NCBI GenBank assembly: GCA_023436605.1
Contig: JAEZIQ010000105.1
Location: forward strand, 1 to 64,000
Source: Actinomycetes bacterium
GTDB lineage: Bacteria > Actinomycetota > Thermoleophilia > Solirubrobacterales > 70-9
Length of the DNA stretch: 64,000 nt
Direction of reading: 5' to 3'
Made by a program: the position numbers and the translations under genes. The notes under the pieces were generated by a model. The model had not been told where the DNA came from, did not search any database, and was given only the letters and a program-made list of their open reading frames with translations. This document shows positions 49,986-59,027 of the stretch, in pieces; position 1 is the first letter of the stretch; every line of letters begins with the position of its first letter.

Positions 49986-51455
49986 TCAGGTCACCGACCT
50001 TGCCGCTGCCAGCAGCAGGTCGAGCTCCGACTGCATGCCGTCGATCAGAGTCTGGACCTCGGGGGTCTGCTCGCGGTCCGCGGTGATCCCGATGTCGATC
50101 GAGTTGCGGTAGCTCATGATCGTCACGTTCAGACCGATTCCGTCCGAGATGATCGAAAGCGGGAACATCGCTTCCAGCTTCGCTCCTGCGAAGTAGAGGT
50201 CGATCGGCGGACCGGGCACGTTGGAGATGATCACGTTCCACGGTGGCCTCGTGAAACGGCCGGCCATCTGGGTCACGACCCGGGCGGCACGGGCATGGAG
50301 TGCCGGCGGCACGAACGCGGTCAGGTCGCGAAGGGTCTCGGCGGGCAGCGCGTCATGGCTGTCCTTGGCGACCCGCATCTCCGAGTGGATGAACTCCAGG
50401 CGTTCGACCGGGTCATCGAGATGGGTCGGCAGCGGCGCGATCATCGCCGAAACCTTGTTGCCAAAGGTGCCGCGTTCCTCCTCGGTGCGGACGGAGACCG
50501 GGATCATCCCCAGGAGCGGTTCTTCCGGCAGCTGGCCGCTGAAGGTGAGGTGTTCACGGACCGCTCCGGAGACCAGGCAGATCACTACATCGTTCACCTT
50601 CACGCCGAAGGCGTTCTTCACGGTCTTGACGTCATCGAGCGAGACCGAACCGAGGCCGAAGACCCGGTGCGGGGACAGGGGCGCTCCATAAGGGCCTTTG
50701 GGAGCCTTGATCGGCGGTCGCTCGATCACTTCCTCCTCGGCCCCGAAACGAACCCGGGCCCTGGACATGATCCTGCTGATACGGCGACTCCCCGGCAGAC
50801 CGAAGGCGGAGAGTGCCATGTCGACGTGAGGCACGACGGTGGCCAACCGGTCGGCAATATTGAGTGGCGCCCTGGGAATCCCCTTGGCCCACATGAGGAG
50901 CAGGTCCTTGCCGTCTGGCGGCGTCTGGTCGGGAAGTTCGTCCGGAACACCAACGTCGCGCGGTTCCGGGGTGATGTCGTAGAGCGCCGTCAGGATTTCG
51001 CTGCCCGACATGCCGTCGATCGCGGCGTGATGTGACTTCGAAAGCAGCGCAACCTTGCCGCCCTCGAGACCGTGAATCAGGTAGATCTCCCACAGTGGCC
51101 GCGAGCGGTCCAGCCGCCTCGAGTAGATGCGACCGACCTGTTCGAGTAGCTGCTCGTGGCTTCCGGGCGCGGGCAGCGCGATCTCCCGGCAGTGGTAGCC
51201 AATGTCGAAATGTTCATCCTGGGTCCAGTACGGCCAGTCGATGCTGAAGGGGACCTCGACCAGTCGCTGGGTGAAGGGGGCGACCAGGTGAACCCGGTCG
51301 AGAATCAGGCTTCTGAGGTCCTCGACCGTGAGCTTTCCCCCGGGTGCAGTGGATGGATCGAGGATCGCGAGTCCGCCCACATGACCGTAGTTACGGTCGC
51401 TCTCGATTGCCAGGAACTGCGCGTCGAGCGCAGTGAGCTGCCTCAGCTCCGCCAT
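49986..51455 (-). CDS. WS/DGAT-type wax ester synthase / diacylglycerol acyltransferase
   Basis: A 489-residue bifunctional acyltransferase. The active site motif HHAAIDG is in LLSKSHHAAIDGMSGSEI, and the conserved C-terminal blocks include KVNDVVICLVSGAVREHL, GTFGNKVSAMIAPLPTHLDD and WNVIISNVPGPP. Such enzymes make wax esters or triacylglycerol from acyl-CoA. Its start follows the lipase gene's stop by one base, so the pair is one operon. Convergent with CPA1 antiporter by one base. Confidence 0.94.
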   Translation of the reverse strand: MAELRQLTALDAQFLAIESDRNYGHVGGLAILDPSTAPGGKLTVEDLRSLILDRVHLVAPFTQRLVEVPFSIDWPYWTQDEHFDIGYHCREIALPAPGSHEQLLEQVGRIYSRRLDRSRPLWEIYLIHGLEGGKVALLSKSHHAAIDGMSGSEILTALYDITPEPRDVGVPDELPDQTPPDGKDLLLMWAKGIPRAPLNIADRLATVVPHVDMALSAFGLPGSRRISRIMSRARVRFGAEEEVIERPPIKAPKGPYGAPLSPHRVFGLGSVSLDDVKTVKNAFGVKVNDVVICLVSGAVREHLTFSGQLPEEPLLGMIPVSVRTEEERGTFGNKVSAMIAPLPTHLDDPVERLEFIHSEMRVAKDSHDALPAETLRDLTAFVPPALHARAARVVTQMAGRFTRPPWNVIISNVPGPPIDLYFAGAKLEAMFPLSIISDGIGLNVTIMSYRNSIDIGITADREQTPEVQTLIDGMQSELDLLLAAARSVT

Positions 51456-51456
51456 C

Positions 51457-52311
51457 TCAAGCGGCCTTGAGTTCCCCGCGGTCGCCCAGGTTCCCGGGTT
51501 GTGCTTTGGTCCCGAGCATCCCGCTCATGTGGGTCCAGACCTCCGAGTCGAGCCCCATGCCGATGTGACTGCTCTCGATCTCGATCTGTTCGGCGGCGCT
51601 GTGAAGGCAGGCCTGGTAGCGGACGATGTTGTCGTCCCGGGAGTAGAACGAGATGAACCGGACATCGGTCGGGAAAGGACGACCGTAGGCGATCCGGGTT
51701 TCCCGACAGCACTCTCCGGTCGCGCAGTCACGGCTCAGGAAACCGGGAACCCCGAGTTCCCCCAGACCACCGATCACACCGATCCCGAACCAGACCCGGG
51801 GATGGATGTCGAAGTGGTCGTTGAGCGGCGATCCGAGCGTGACCAGTGTGTCGATCAGGTCCGGCCGGCGGACGGCGATCACCTTGCCCATCGCTCCACC
51901 CCGGCTCTGACCGACGATCAGCGCCCGGTGCCCGGTTTCGTTGACCAGGACTTCAAGCCTTGCTTCCACCGCTTCGACCGTGGCCTGGGTGCAGTCGACG
52001 TTCCAGTTGATACCGCTCTTGGCGAGCGTCCAGTCACCCTGTTTGAGCCATTTGGCCATTGGCGCCAGGCTGGGGTCGCCGGCCAGGAAACCGGGGATCA
52101 GCATCGCCGGGTGACCGTTTCCCCGCGGTGGCTCGGGCCAGGTTGCGGGATCACGGGTCGAGCGCCACTCGTCGTACAGGCGGCTGTGCGGTAGCTGGAG
52201 TCGGTCCGCCAGCGCGGTCGCGCTGTCAATGACCCAGTTGGTGCCGTCACTCAGTGACGGGATTGACGGAAGTTTCTCCTTGCTCGGGAAACCTCCCAAT
52301 GGCAGACCCAT
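51457..52311 (-). CDS. alpha/beta hydrolase (lipase/esterase) coupled to WS/DGAT
   Basis: A 284-residue alpha/beta hydrolase. The nucleophile elbow is VGQSRGGAMGKV, the loop before it is GHRALIVGQSRGG, and HPAMLIPGFLAGDPSL carries the oxyanion turn. Acid and histidine are likely in DVRFISFYSRDDNIV and SSHIGMGLD. No leader is visible, so it is cytoplasmic or membrane-attached. It lies one base upstream of the WS/DGAT gene, the two probably act on storage lipid together. A TATCAT box precedes the ATG by seven bases. Confidence 0.85.
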   Translation of the reverse strand: MGLPLGGFPSKEKLPSIPSLSDGTNWVIDSATALADRLQLPHSRLYDEWRSTRDPATWPEPPRGNGHPAMLIPGFLAGDPSLAPMAKWLKQGDWTLAKSGINWNVDCTQATVEAVEARLEVLVNETGHRALIVGQSRGGAMGKVIAVRRPDLIDTLVTLGSPLNDHFDIHPRVWFGIGVIGGLGELGVPGFLSRDCATGECCRETRIAYGRPFPTDVRFISFYSRDDNIVRYQACLHSAAEQIEIESSHIGMGLDSEVWTHMSGMLGTKAQPGNLGDRGELKAA

Positions 52312-52318
52312 GTAACAG

Positions 52319-52324
52319 ATGATA
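52319..52324 (-). promoter_or_regulatory. -10 box TATCAT of the lipase-WS/DGAT operon
   Basis: On the minus strand TATCAT is seven bases before the ATG at 52311. Confidence 0.5.
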
Positions 52325-52418
52325 CTCCGACGTCAGGTCGAGTTGACCCGCGTCGCCTCTCGCCATGCCACTGCGTTACCCGCCGTCGCGTTGCGGGAAG
52401 CGAAAACTGCCCGGGTTC

Positions 52419-54215
52419 CTAGAACCAGGCGTCCTCCATCTCGAGGGTCGTGCGGTCGAGGCTGGCGAGCAGATCGAACTGGGGTCCGGTCTTCGGTAGT
52501 TCGAAGCGGAAGAAGTACCGGGCCGCCTGCCGCTTGCCGTCGTAGAAGTCGCCTTCCTTTCCGGCCGCGGCCAGAAACTGCTCCAGCCAGATCCAGGCGA
52601 TTACCACGTGGCCGGCTGCCTCCAGATAAACGGTGGCATTGGCCAGCGCCAGTTCGGGATTGCGGTCCTCCCAGAGCTTCGCCGTGGTTTCGGCCAGGCG
52701 GCCGAGTGCGGCCTGGAGGTCGGTCGCCAGGTCACCGGCTTCCCCGTCGGCTTCGTAAGCCTTGTTGATCGTCGCGGTGATCGTTTCGTACAAGGCTCCG
52801 AAAGCCGCCCCGCCCTGCATCGTGACCTTGCGACCGAGCAGGTCAAGCGCCTGGATCCCGTGGGTGCCTTCGTGGATCGGGTTGAGCCGGTTGTCTCGGT
52901 AGTGCTGCTCGACGTCGTATTCGCGGGCGTAGCCGTAACCGCCGTGGACCTGGATCGCCAGGGAGTTCGCCTCGAGGCACCACTGCGAAGGCCAGCTCTT
53001 GGCGATCGGGGTCAGGATCTCCAGCAGAAGCGACGCCTTCGTCTTCTCTCCTTCCGTCGGCGCGGTCATTTCGTCGTCGACAAGACGGGAGCAGTAGAGC
53101 TCGAGCCCTAGCGCCCCTTCGACGTAGCTCTTCTGGGCCAGCAGCATCCGCTTGACATCGGTGTGCTCGGAGATCGCGACCTGCGGGTCCTCCGGATTCT
53201 TAGACGCCAGGGGACGCCCCTGGGGACGCTCACGGGCGTAGCGGAGCGATTTCAGGTAGCCCGTGTAGCCGAGGGCGGTAGCGCCGAGGCCGACCCCGAT
53301 CCGGGCCTCGTTCATCATGTGGAACATGTAGGCAAGGCCCCGGTTCGGCTCGCCGATCAGATAGCCGACCGCCCCCGCTTCGCCGCCCGGTGTGTATTCG
53401 CCCTCACCGAACCCGAGCACCGTGTTGACCGTGCCGCGGAAGCCCATCTTGTGGTTGACCCCGGCCAGCACGACATCGTTTCGCTCACCGATGCTGCCGT
53501 CGTCGTCGAGTAGAAAACGGGGAACGATGAAGAGACTGATTCCCTTTACCCCGGGAGGGCTTCCGGGAATCTTGGCCAGGACCAGGTGAACGATGTTCTC
53601 ACCAAGCTCGTGAGAGCCAGCGCTGATCCACATCTTGTTGCCGAAGATCCGGTAGGTCCCGTCGTCCTGGGGCACCGCCTTGGTCGTGATGTCCGAGAGC
53701 GAACTGCCGGCCTGGGTTTCGGAAAGGCACATCGTGCCGTGAAAGCGGCCCTCGATCATCGGCTCGACCCAGGTTCTGACCTGCTCCTCGGATCCGTTGG
53801 CGATCAAGAGGTTGGCGGCGCCCGCGGTCAGCATCGGGTATGCGGTGGTGCCGACGTTGGCGGCGTGAAGCCAGGCGAAGATTGCACTGGAGACGGTTGC
53901 CGGCAGTGACATGCCGCCGACTTCCTCGGGCATCGCGGCGCCCATCAGGCCGGTCTCCCCCAGCACCTCGAGAGCTTCGGCCACTTCCGGAATCAGCACG
54001 ACCTTCCCGTCTTCCCCGATCGCGGGCTCGTTTAGGTCGGCCTTGCGGTTGTGGGGCTGGAACTGATCGGTCGCGACCTGCTCGGCCAGGGCCAGGACGT
54101 CGTTCCAGTCGTCGACGGTCTGGTCCCGGTAACGGTCCCGTTCGGTCAGGCTGTCGACATCTAGCCACTCGTTGAGCAGAAACTGGACGTCACGGCGCGA
54201 AAGGATGTCGGTCAT
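52419..54215 (-). CDS. acyl-CoA dehydrogenase (second)
   Basis: A 598-residue FadE-type enzyme, related to the partial one at 1-1341: MCLSETQAGSSLSDITTKA at the FAD site, GNKMWISAGSHELGENIVHL, and the late YGYAREYDVEQHYRDNRLNPIHEGTHGIQA motif with the catalytic-glutamate region. N-terminal extension (LLNEWLDVDSL) and a C-terminal domain of about 150 residues fit the long class. It carries out the first step of fatty-acid oxidation. Own promoter box at 54223-54228. Confidence 0.94.
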   Translation of the reverse strand: MTDILSRRDVQFLLNEWLDVDSLTERDRYRDQTVDDWNDVLALAEQVATDQFQPHNRKADLNEPAIGEDGKVVLIPEVAEALEVLGETGLMGAAMPEEVGGMSLPATVSSAIFAWLHAANVGTTAYPMLTAGAANLLIANGSEEQVRTWVEPMIEGRFHGTMCLSETQAGSSLSDITTKAVPQDDGTYRIFGNKMWISAGSHELGENIVHLVLAKIPGSPPGVKGISLFIVPRFLLDDDGSIGERNDVVLAGVNHKMGFRGTVNTVLGFGEGEYTPGGEAGAVGYLIGEPNRGLAYMFHMMNEARIGVGLGATALGYTGYLKSLRYARERPQGRPLASKNPEDPQVAISEHTDVKRMLLAQKSYVEGALGLELYCSRLVDDEMTAPTEGEKTKASLLLEILTPIAKSWPSQWCLEANSLAIQVHGGYGYAREYDVEQHYRDNRLNPIHEGTHGIQALDLLGRKVTMQGGAAFGALYETITATINKAYEADGEAGDLATDLQAALGRLAETTAKLWEDRNPELALANATVYLEAAGHVVIAWIWLEQFLAAAGKEGDFYDGKRQAARYFFRFELPKTGPQFDLLASLDRTTLEMEDAWF

Positions 54216-54222
54216 AGACGCA

Positions 54223-54228
54223 ACGCTA
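54223..54228 (-). promoter_or_regulatory. -10 box TAGCGT of the 54215 gene
   Basis: On the minus strand TAGCGT is seven bases before the ATG at 54215. Confidence 0.45.
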
Positions 54229-54334
54229 TCCGCTTCTGATGCATCGCATCTTTTGGCTCGCCACCGGGTTCAGGAGTAGAGTTTCCGGGTCGAACGCACC
54301 GACACGGTTACCAAGAACCAAAGGGAGAGAAAAC

Positions 54335-55597
54335 TTGACACTGGAACTGAACCGCCTTCGCGCCTTCCTGCTCGCGCTGGCCCTGCTCATGTCGGCCGGG
54401 CTGATCATTGAATCCGTAACCCCCGTTGCCGATGCCGCAAAGAAGTCGAAGCAGAAGAAGAAAGCGAAGAAGGCCAAGAAGGGTCCCCGAAAGGGCCCGG
54501 CCGGGGTGAAGTTCTACACGCCGCCCAAGAAGATGCCTTCGGCTCACGGCAAGCTGATCTGGCAGCGCAAGGCCGGCGGCATCGTTCCCCTCAAGAACGC
54601 TTCCTCAACCAAGCTGGTTCTCTACACGTCGAAGTCGACCTCCGGCAAGACCGTTGCGGTGTCCGGTTCGGTCAGCTTCCCCAAGGGCCGGCCACCCAAG
54701 GGCGGCTGGCCACTCATCACCTGGGGTCACAGCACGACCGGCATCGCCGACAAGTGCGCACCTTCCCGGAACACGAAGAACGGTCCGGTCGTCGAGGGAA
54801 TCTCCTACATCGACCCGGTGCTGAACGGTTGGCTCAAAGCCGGATACGCCGTGGCTCGCTCGGATTTCCAGGGCCTCGGGACGCCCGGCACCCATCCCTA
54901 CATTGTCGGTAAGGCGGCCGGCCGTGACGTGCTCGACATAGCCCGGGCCGCCAGGCAACTGGGACCGAAGGTGAGTAACCGATTCGTCATTGGCGGCCAC
55001 TCCCAGGGAGGGCATGCCGCCCTGTTCGCCGCCGGACTCGCCGCGCAGTGGACCCCTGACCTGAAACTGCGCGGGACCGTCGCCTACGCCCCGGGATCGC
55101 AGTTGAAAACCCAGGCCCAGTTCCTCCCCGTCCTGACCGCGCCGAACTCGTTGACCGCGCTGGCCGCAATGCTTTTCCGTGGCGTCAGCACTTCCTACCC
55201 TTCGCTCGACGCCCAGACCCTGCTGTCGGACGAGATCCTTCCGTTCTACCCGGACACCGGCAAGGAATGTCTTGACCGGCTCTCGGAGCCCACGCACCTT
55301 GGTGGTATTGCGCCCTCGAAGCTGTTCCGTCCCGGTGCCGACCTGACCGAGGTCTACGAGATTCTCGACCAACAGAACCCGGTACTGAAGACTGCCGCCC
55401 CGATCCTGCTGCTACAGGGAATAAACGACGAGGCGACACCGAAGTTCCTGACCGACCAGCTGAACGCACAGCTGAACGAGATCGGGAACACGGTCGATTA
55501 CCGGACCTACCCGGATGTCGGGCACTTCGACCTGCCGGAAGCGGTTCAGCCCGACGCCCTGGCCTTCCTGAAGGATCGCCTGCCTTCGGGCCGCTAG
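54335..55597 (+). CDS. secreted lipase-like alpha/beta hydrolase
   Basis: A 420-residue exported hydrolase started at the TTG at 54335, supported by AAAGGGAGAG just before it; an upstream ATG at 54239 is less likely. The leader is RLRAFLLALALLMSAGLII, then a lysine-rich linker (KKSKQKKKAKKAKKGPRKG) and the hydrolase domain resembling secretory lipases: GHSTTGIADKC, nucleophile in VIGGHSQGGHAALF, aspartate in LLQGINDEATP and histidine in YPDVGHFDLP. It ends before a strong terminator. Its substrates are probably esters outside the cell. Confidence 0.85.
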   Translation: MTLELNRLRAFLLALALLMSAGLIIESVTPVADAAKKSKQKKKAKKAKKGPRKGPAGVKFYTPPKKMPSAHGKLIWQRKAGGIVPLKNASSTKLVLYTSKSTSGKTVAVSGSVSFPKGRPPKGGWPLITWGHSTTGIADKCAPSRNTKNGPVVEGISYIDPVLNGWLKAGYAVARSDFQGLGTPGTHPYIVGKAAGRDVLDIARAARQLGPKVSNRFVIGGHSQGGHAALFAAGLAAQWTPDLKLRGTVAYAPGSQLKTQAQFLPVLTAPNSLTALAAMLFRGVSTSYPSLDAQTLLSDEILPFYPDTGKECLDRLSEPTHLGGIAPSKLFRPGADLTEVYEILDQQNPVLKTAAPILLLQGINDEATPKFLTDQLNAQLNEIGNTVDYRTYPDVGHFDLPEAVQPDALAFLKDRLPSGR

Positions 55598-55619
55598 CCC
55601 GGGATAAGCATGACGCAAT

Positions 55620-55645
55620 AGAGGGCCCCGGAAACGGGGCCCTCT
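55620..55645. terminator. strong intrinsic terminator between convergent genes
   Basis: A perfect ten-base stem AGAGGGCCCC/GGGGCCCTCT over a six-base loop lies 23 bases after the lipase stop and 38 bases before the end of the convergent YCII gene, so it can serve both. Confidence 0.8.
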
Positions 55646-55682
55646 CTCCTGTAGTTCCTAAGATCTCGGTCGGCCTTTCTCT

Positions 55683-56108
55683 TCAGGAACCCTGCTGCTC
55701 CTTGATCTTCTGGTCGAGCGCGGCGTCGCGTTCCTGCAGCTCTTCCGAGTAGGACTCGCCGAAATCCTCAGGCTCGAAGAAGGGACGGATCTCGACCGAC
55801 TCACCGTGGTTGAAGGGGATCCGGCGAGCCCACTCGACCGCCTCCTCGACCGAGGCGACCTCCCAGACCCAGTAGCCGGCAATCAGTTCCTTGGCTTCAG
55901 CGAAGGGACCATCGGTGACTTTGGCTTCGCCGCCGTCGTACGAAATCCGCACGCCCTCTTTGCTCGGATGGAGACCACCGCCGTCCAGCATCACGCCGGC
56001 ATTGACCAGTTCCTCGTTGAAGTCGCCCATTTCCTTCAGGTCCGCCTCCGAAGGCATTACGCCCGCTTCCGTCTCCTCGGTTGCCCTTACAAACACCATG
56101 CAGCGCAT
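55683..56108 (-). CDS. YCII-related (DGPF) domain protein
   Basis: A 141-residue protein started at ATG 56108 with AAGGAG upstream. The DGPF motif is in KVTDGPFAEAKELIAGYWVWE, preceded by MRCMVFVRATEETEAGVMPS, the YCII-domain start. The C-terminal part (FEPEDFGESYSEELQERD) is extended. DGPF proteins are regularly encoded beside ECF42 sigma factors, as here, and may be involved in the signal. The exact role is unsettled. Confidence 0.88.
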   Translation of the reverse strand: MRCMVFVRATEETEAGVMPSEADLKEMGDFNEELVNAGVMLDGGGLHPSKEGVRISYDGGEAKVTDGPFAEAKELIAGYWVWEVASVEEAVEWARRIPFNHGESVEIRPFFEPEDFGESYSEELQERDAALDQKIKEQQGS

Positions 56109-56184
56109 CTGAAACTCCTTTGTGGTCGGGGCCGATTTCTTCGGCCTTTGCATTGACGACGAACGAAACTGCCCGCAATCGACA

Positions 56185-57480
56185 TCAGTTCGAAAAGTTC
56201 TTTGCTTCGATAGCTCGTTTCTCAAATACCCGGCGTTCCTGCTGATTACCCGTCATGCCCGCGGCCCGGGCGAACTCGACTGCCGCTTCCTCGCGGCGTC
56301 CCAGCCTCTCCAGCAGGTCACCCCTTACACCGGGCAGCAGGTAATAGCCCTCCATTCGCCGGTCGACGGCCAGCCGGTCGACAGCTTCCAGTGCCTTGCC
56401 GGGATCCCCGGCCATCGAGACTGCGACCGCCCGGTTCAGTTCGGTTACCGGTGAGTCACCCAGGGCGAGCAGCGCGTCGTAGTGGCCGACGATCTCGTTC
56501 CAGTCGGTTTCCTCGGCAGTCCTCGCTTTCGCGTGGCAAGCCGCGATCGAGGCCTGGAGAAAGTACGGTCCCTGCCCTCCGAGTTGCCTCGCGAGTTCGA
56601 ACCGCCCGAGGCCACGCCGCACCAGCAGGCGATCCCAGCGTGAGCGATCCTGGTCCAGGAGGAGAATCGGCTCCCCGTCGGGGCCGGTTCTGGCGGGGAA
56701 GCGCGAAGCCTGGATCTCCATGAGCGCCAGGAGCCCGTGAACCTCCGGCTCGCCGGGTGCGAGCCCGGCAAGTACCCGGCCCAACCGGAGCGCCTCGCTC
56801 GAGAGCTCGGTCCGCATCCAGCTCTCTCCGGTGGTCGCCGCATACCCCTCGTTGAAGATCAGGTAGATCACACCGAGCACAGTTGCCAGCCGTGTTCCCA
56901 TCTCGCTCTCCTCGGGGGATTCGAAAGGGACTTCGGATTCGGCCAGCGTCCGTTTGGCACGGACGATCCGCTGGGCGATGGTCGAGTCCGAGACAAGAAA
57001 TGCCCTGGCGATCTCTCCGGTCGAGAGTCCGGTCACGGTTTTCAGGATGAGAGCCACCTGGCTGTCCGATGTAAGAGCCGGGTGGCAGGCGGTGAAGATC
57101 AGGGTCAGCACATCATCACCGATCGTCTCGTCGTTGAAGGCCGTTTCGTCAGGCCCCGGCTCGGGTTCCTTTCGTTCGAGTTCGGTCGCTATCCGGCCGT
57201 ACTTTTCCTCCAGGTTTCGGTCCCGCCGGATACGGTCGATACCCCGGTTCCTGGCCGTGGTCATAAGCCATGCCGCCGGGTTGTCCGGCACTCCCGATGT
57301 CGGCCAGGTTTCGAGCGCTGCCACCATCGCATCCTGAGCCATGTCCTCGGCCAGACCGACGTCGCCGACGAGGCGGGCAAGCGTCGCGGTCAGACGAGCC
57401 GATTCGATTCGCCAGACCGCTTCGACCGTGGCAGCCGTGGCCGCGGCGGAAGGGCTGGATGTTGCGCGGGTCCCTGGCAT
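56185..57480 (-). CDS. ECF42-type RNA polymerase sigma factor with C-terminal extension
   Basis: A 431-residue sigma factor started at ATG 57480 (TATCGT box six bases ahead). Region 2: VEAVWRIESARLTATLARLV, DVGLAEDMAQDAMVAALETW, PDNPAAWLMTTARNRGIDRI. Region 4: ILKTVTGLSTGEIARAFLVS, DSTIAQRIVRAKRTL. About 230 helical residues follow, TPR-like (HYDALLALGDSPVTELNRAV), the hallmark of the ECF42 group with the YCII partner next to it. It would switch a small regulon, often including its own locus. The open frame before 57480 is not supported. Confidence 0.92.
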   Translation of the reverse strand: MPGTRATSSPSAAATAATVEAVWRIESARLTATLARLVGDVGLAEDMAQDAMVAALETWPTSGVPDNPAAWLMTTARNRGIDRIRRDRNLEEKYGRIATELERKEPEPGPDETAFNDETIGDDVLTLIFTACHPALTSDSQVALILKTVTGLSTGEIARAFLVSDSTIAQRIVRAKRTLAESEVPFESPEESEMGTRLATVLGVIYLIFNEGYAATTGESWMRTELSSEALRLGRVLAGLAPGEPEVHGLLALMEIQASRFPARTGPDGEPILLLDQDRSRWDRLLVRRGLGRFELARQLGGQGPYFLQASIAACHAKARTAEETDWNEIVGHYDALLALGDSPVTELNRAVAVSMAGDPGKALEAVDRLAVDRRMEGYYLLPGVRGDLLERLGRREEAAVEFARAAGMTGNQQERRVFEKRAIEAKNFSN

Positions 57481-57486
57481 GGACCC

Positions 57487-57492
57487 ACGATA
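57487..57492 (-). promoter_or_regulatory. -10 box TATCGT of the sigma factor gene
   Basis: On the minus strand TATCGT is six bases before the ATG at 57480, so the sigma factor may be leaderless. Confidence 0.45.
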
Positions 57493-57505
57493 TTGATTTG
57501 ACCTT

Positions 57506-58336
57506 CTAGCGCTGGACGCGTTCCTCGTAGGCGGCCCTGGCAGCTGGGTCGACGTCGGTGTAGATCCGGTCGACCTTGGTCCAGTGCCCCACCTTGATGC
57601 CAACCACCGGCGGCAGAATCGAGATCAGGCGCGAAAGAAAGTAGCTGGAGCGGGGCAGCGCAACCCGGGGTTTTTGTCCCTCCACCGCCGCCACGATCCC
57701 CGCGGCCATCTCCTCCGGCTTCAGCATCGAGACCAGCGGCGAGGAGGAGGTGCCGTCCATCATCCCGGTGTCGACCGGACCTGGCATGACGCAGGTGAAC
57801 ACGAGTCCCTTTTCGTCGAACTCGTAGCGCATCGACTCGGTGAAACCGACCACACCGAACTTCGATGCGGAATAGGCGGCCAGCCCGGCCACACCCATGA
57901 CACCGGCCAACGAGGCGACGTTGACGACGTGTCCTTTGCGCCTCGGTTCCATCAGGCGAATCGCCTCGATGGTGCCGTTCATCACGCCTTTGAGGTTGAT
58001 GTCGATCGTGCGATCGGTGATTGCCGGATCCTGATCGAGGATCGTCGGTGAGGCCGAGGCGATTCCGGCGTTGTTGACCATCACGTCCATCGGACCGAAC
58101 TCGGATTCGACCATCTCGAGATGATTTCGAAAGGCTTCGCGATCGGTCACATCGAGTCCGTAACCGGAGGCCTTCTCCCCCAGTTTCGCGGCTTCGTCCG
58201 CGGCGAGCTCGCCGTCGATATCCGACATGACCACGCGGTGGCCGCGTCCGGCGAGGATCGCGGCCGTCGCCAGGCCGATCCCCCGTGCTGCTCCTGTGAT
58301 CACGATCGTCTTCGGTCCGGCCTGATGCGTGCTCAT
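57506..58336 (-). CDS. short-chain dehydrogenase/reductase
   Basis: A 276-residue SDR started at ATG 58336. The cofactor loop is TGAARGIGLATA, NNAGIAS follows, the active-site residues are S in NVASLAGVM and Y-x3-K in AAYSASKFG, and PGPVDTGMMDGTSSS follows as the substrate loop. The C-terminal 50 residues extend past the classical fold (YFLSRLISILPPVVGIKVGH), possibly a membrane-touching helix. Substrate unknown. It sits upstream of the sigma-factor gene and downstream of TetR. Confidence 0.92.
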   Translation of the reverse strand: MSTHQAGPKTIVITGAARGIGLATAAILAGRGHRVVMSDIDGELAADEAAKLGEKASGYGLDVTDREAFRNHLEMVESEFGPMDVMVNNAGIASASPTILDQDPAITDRTIDINLKGVMNGTIEAIRLMEPRRKGHVVNVASLAGVMGVAGLAAYSASKFGVVGFTESMRYEFDEKGLVFTCVMPGPVDTGMMDGTSSSPLVSMLKPEEMAAGIVAAVEGQKPRVALPRSSYFLSRLISILPPVVGIKVGHWTKVDRIYTDVDPAARAAYEERVQR

Positions 58337-58384
58337 GGCGCCATTCTCGCACACGTGACACGACGCCTTGTCAGTTGGTCTTCG

Positions 58385-59026
58385 TCAGTCGAGGAGCCGA
58401 CCGGCTACCGCGGAGAACGCGGCGATCTGGTTCTCGATCAGATCCTCGAGGGAGATGTCGAGGTAACCGAGCACGTAGTCGATCAGCTGCTCGTTGACCG
58501 AACCAACCAGCCCCAGCGCGATCACGTCGAGCCGCAAGGGTCCGATCTGCTCCTTGCCGCCCAGCTCCCGGGTGCGGTCGGCGACGATTCCGGCGAAGGC
58601 GTGGATCGAGTCCCGGCGTTTCTTCTCCAGCTCCGGACTGACTCCCACGACCTCGATCTCCTGGATCCGGGCCCGTCGGGGATCGCGGGTGAGTTCGTGG
58701 GCAAAGGCCGACAGACCGGCCCGCATCGAGGACTCAAGGTCATCGCCCGCGCCGCGAATCGCTTCCAGGGTCGCCTTTCGGCAGTCCGCGAGAACCATCG
58801 AGAAGATCTCGTCGAGGAGGTCCTCCCGGTCGTCAAAGGCCTCGTAGAAATACCTCTCCGTCAGGCCGGCCTCTTCGCAGATCGCCTTGACCGGGGTGTT
58901 CCCGTAGCCACGGGTGCCGAACAGTTCAACCCCGGCCTCGATCAGTCGCTGGCGTCGCTCGGCCTGCCGCTGCTCGATCGTCTGGCCGCGCCACGTCCTC
59001 GTGTTCTCGGAGGTCGGTTCCGCCAT
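58385..59026 (-). CDS. TetR-family regulator linked to the SNF2 helicase gene
   Basis: A 213-residue regulator with the helix-turn-helix at residues about 25-65: RLIEAGVELFGTRGYGNTPVKA, then ICEEAGLTERYFYEAFDDRE. Its ATG follows the helicase stop codon by one base, so it is co-transcribed with the helicase. The downstream SDR gene starts 48 bases on, so it may be a target. Effector unknown. Confidence 0.9.
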   Translation of the reverse strand: MAEPTSENTRTWRGQTIEQRQAERRQRLIEAGVELFGTRGYGNTPVKAICEEAGLTERYFYEAFDDREDLLDEIFSMVLADCRKATLEAIRGAGDDLESSMRAGLSAFAHELTRDPRRARIQEIEVVGVSPELEKKRRDSIHAFAGIVADRTRELGGKEQIGPLRLDVIALGLVGSVNEQLIDYVLGYLDISLEDLIENQIAAFSAVAGRLLD

Positions 59027-59027
59027 C

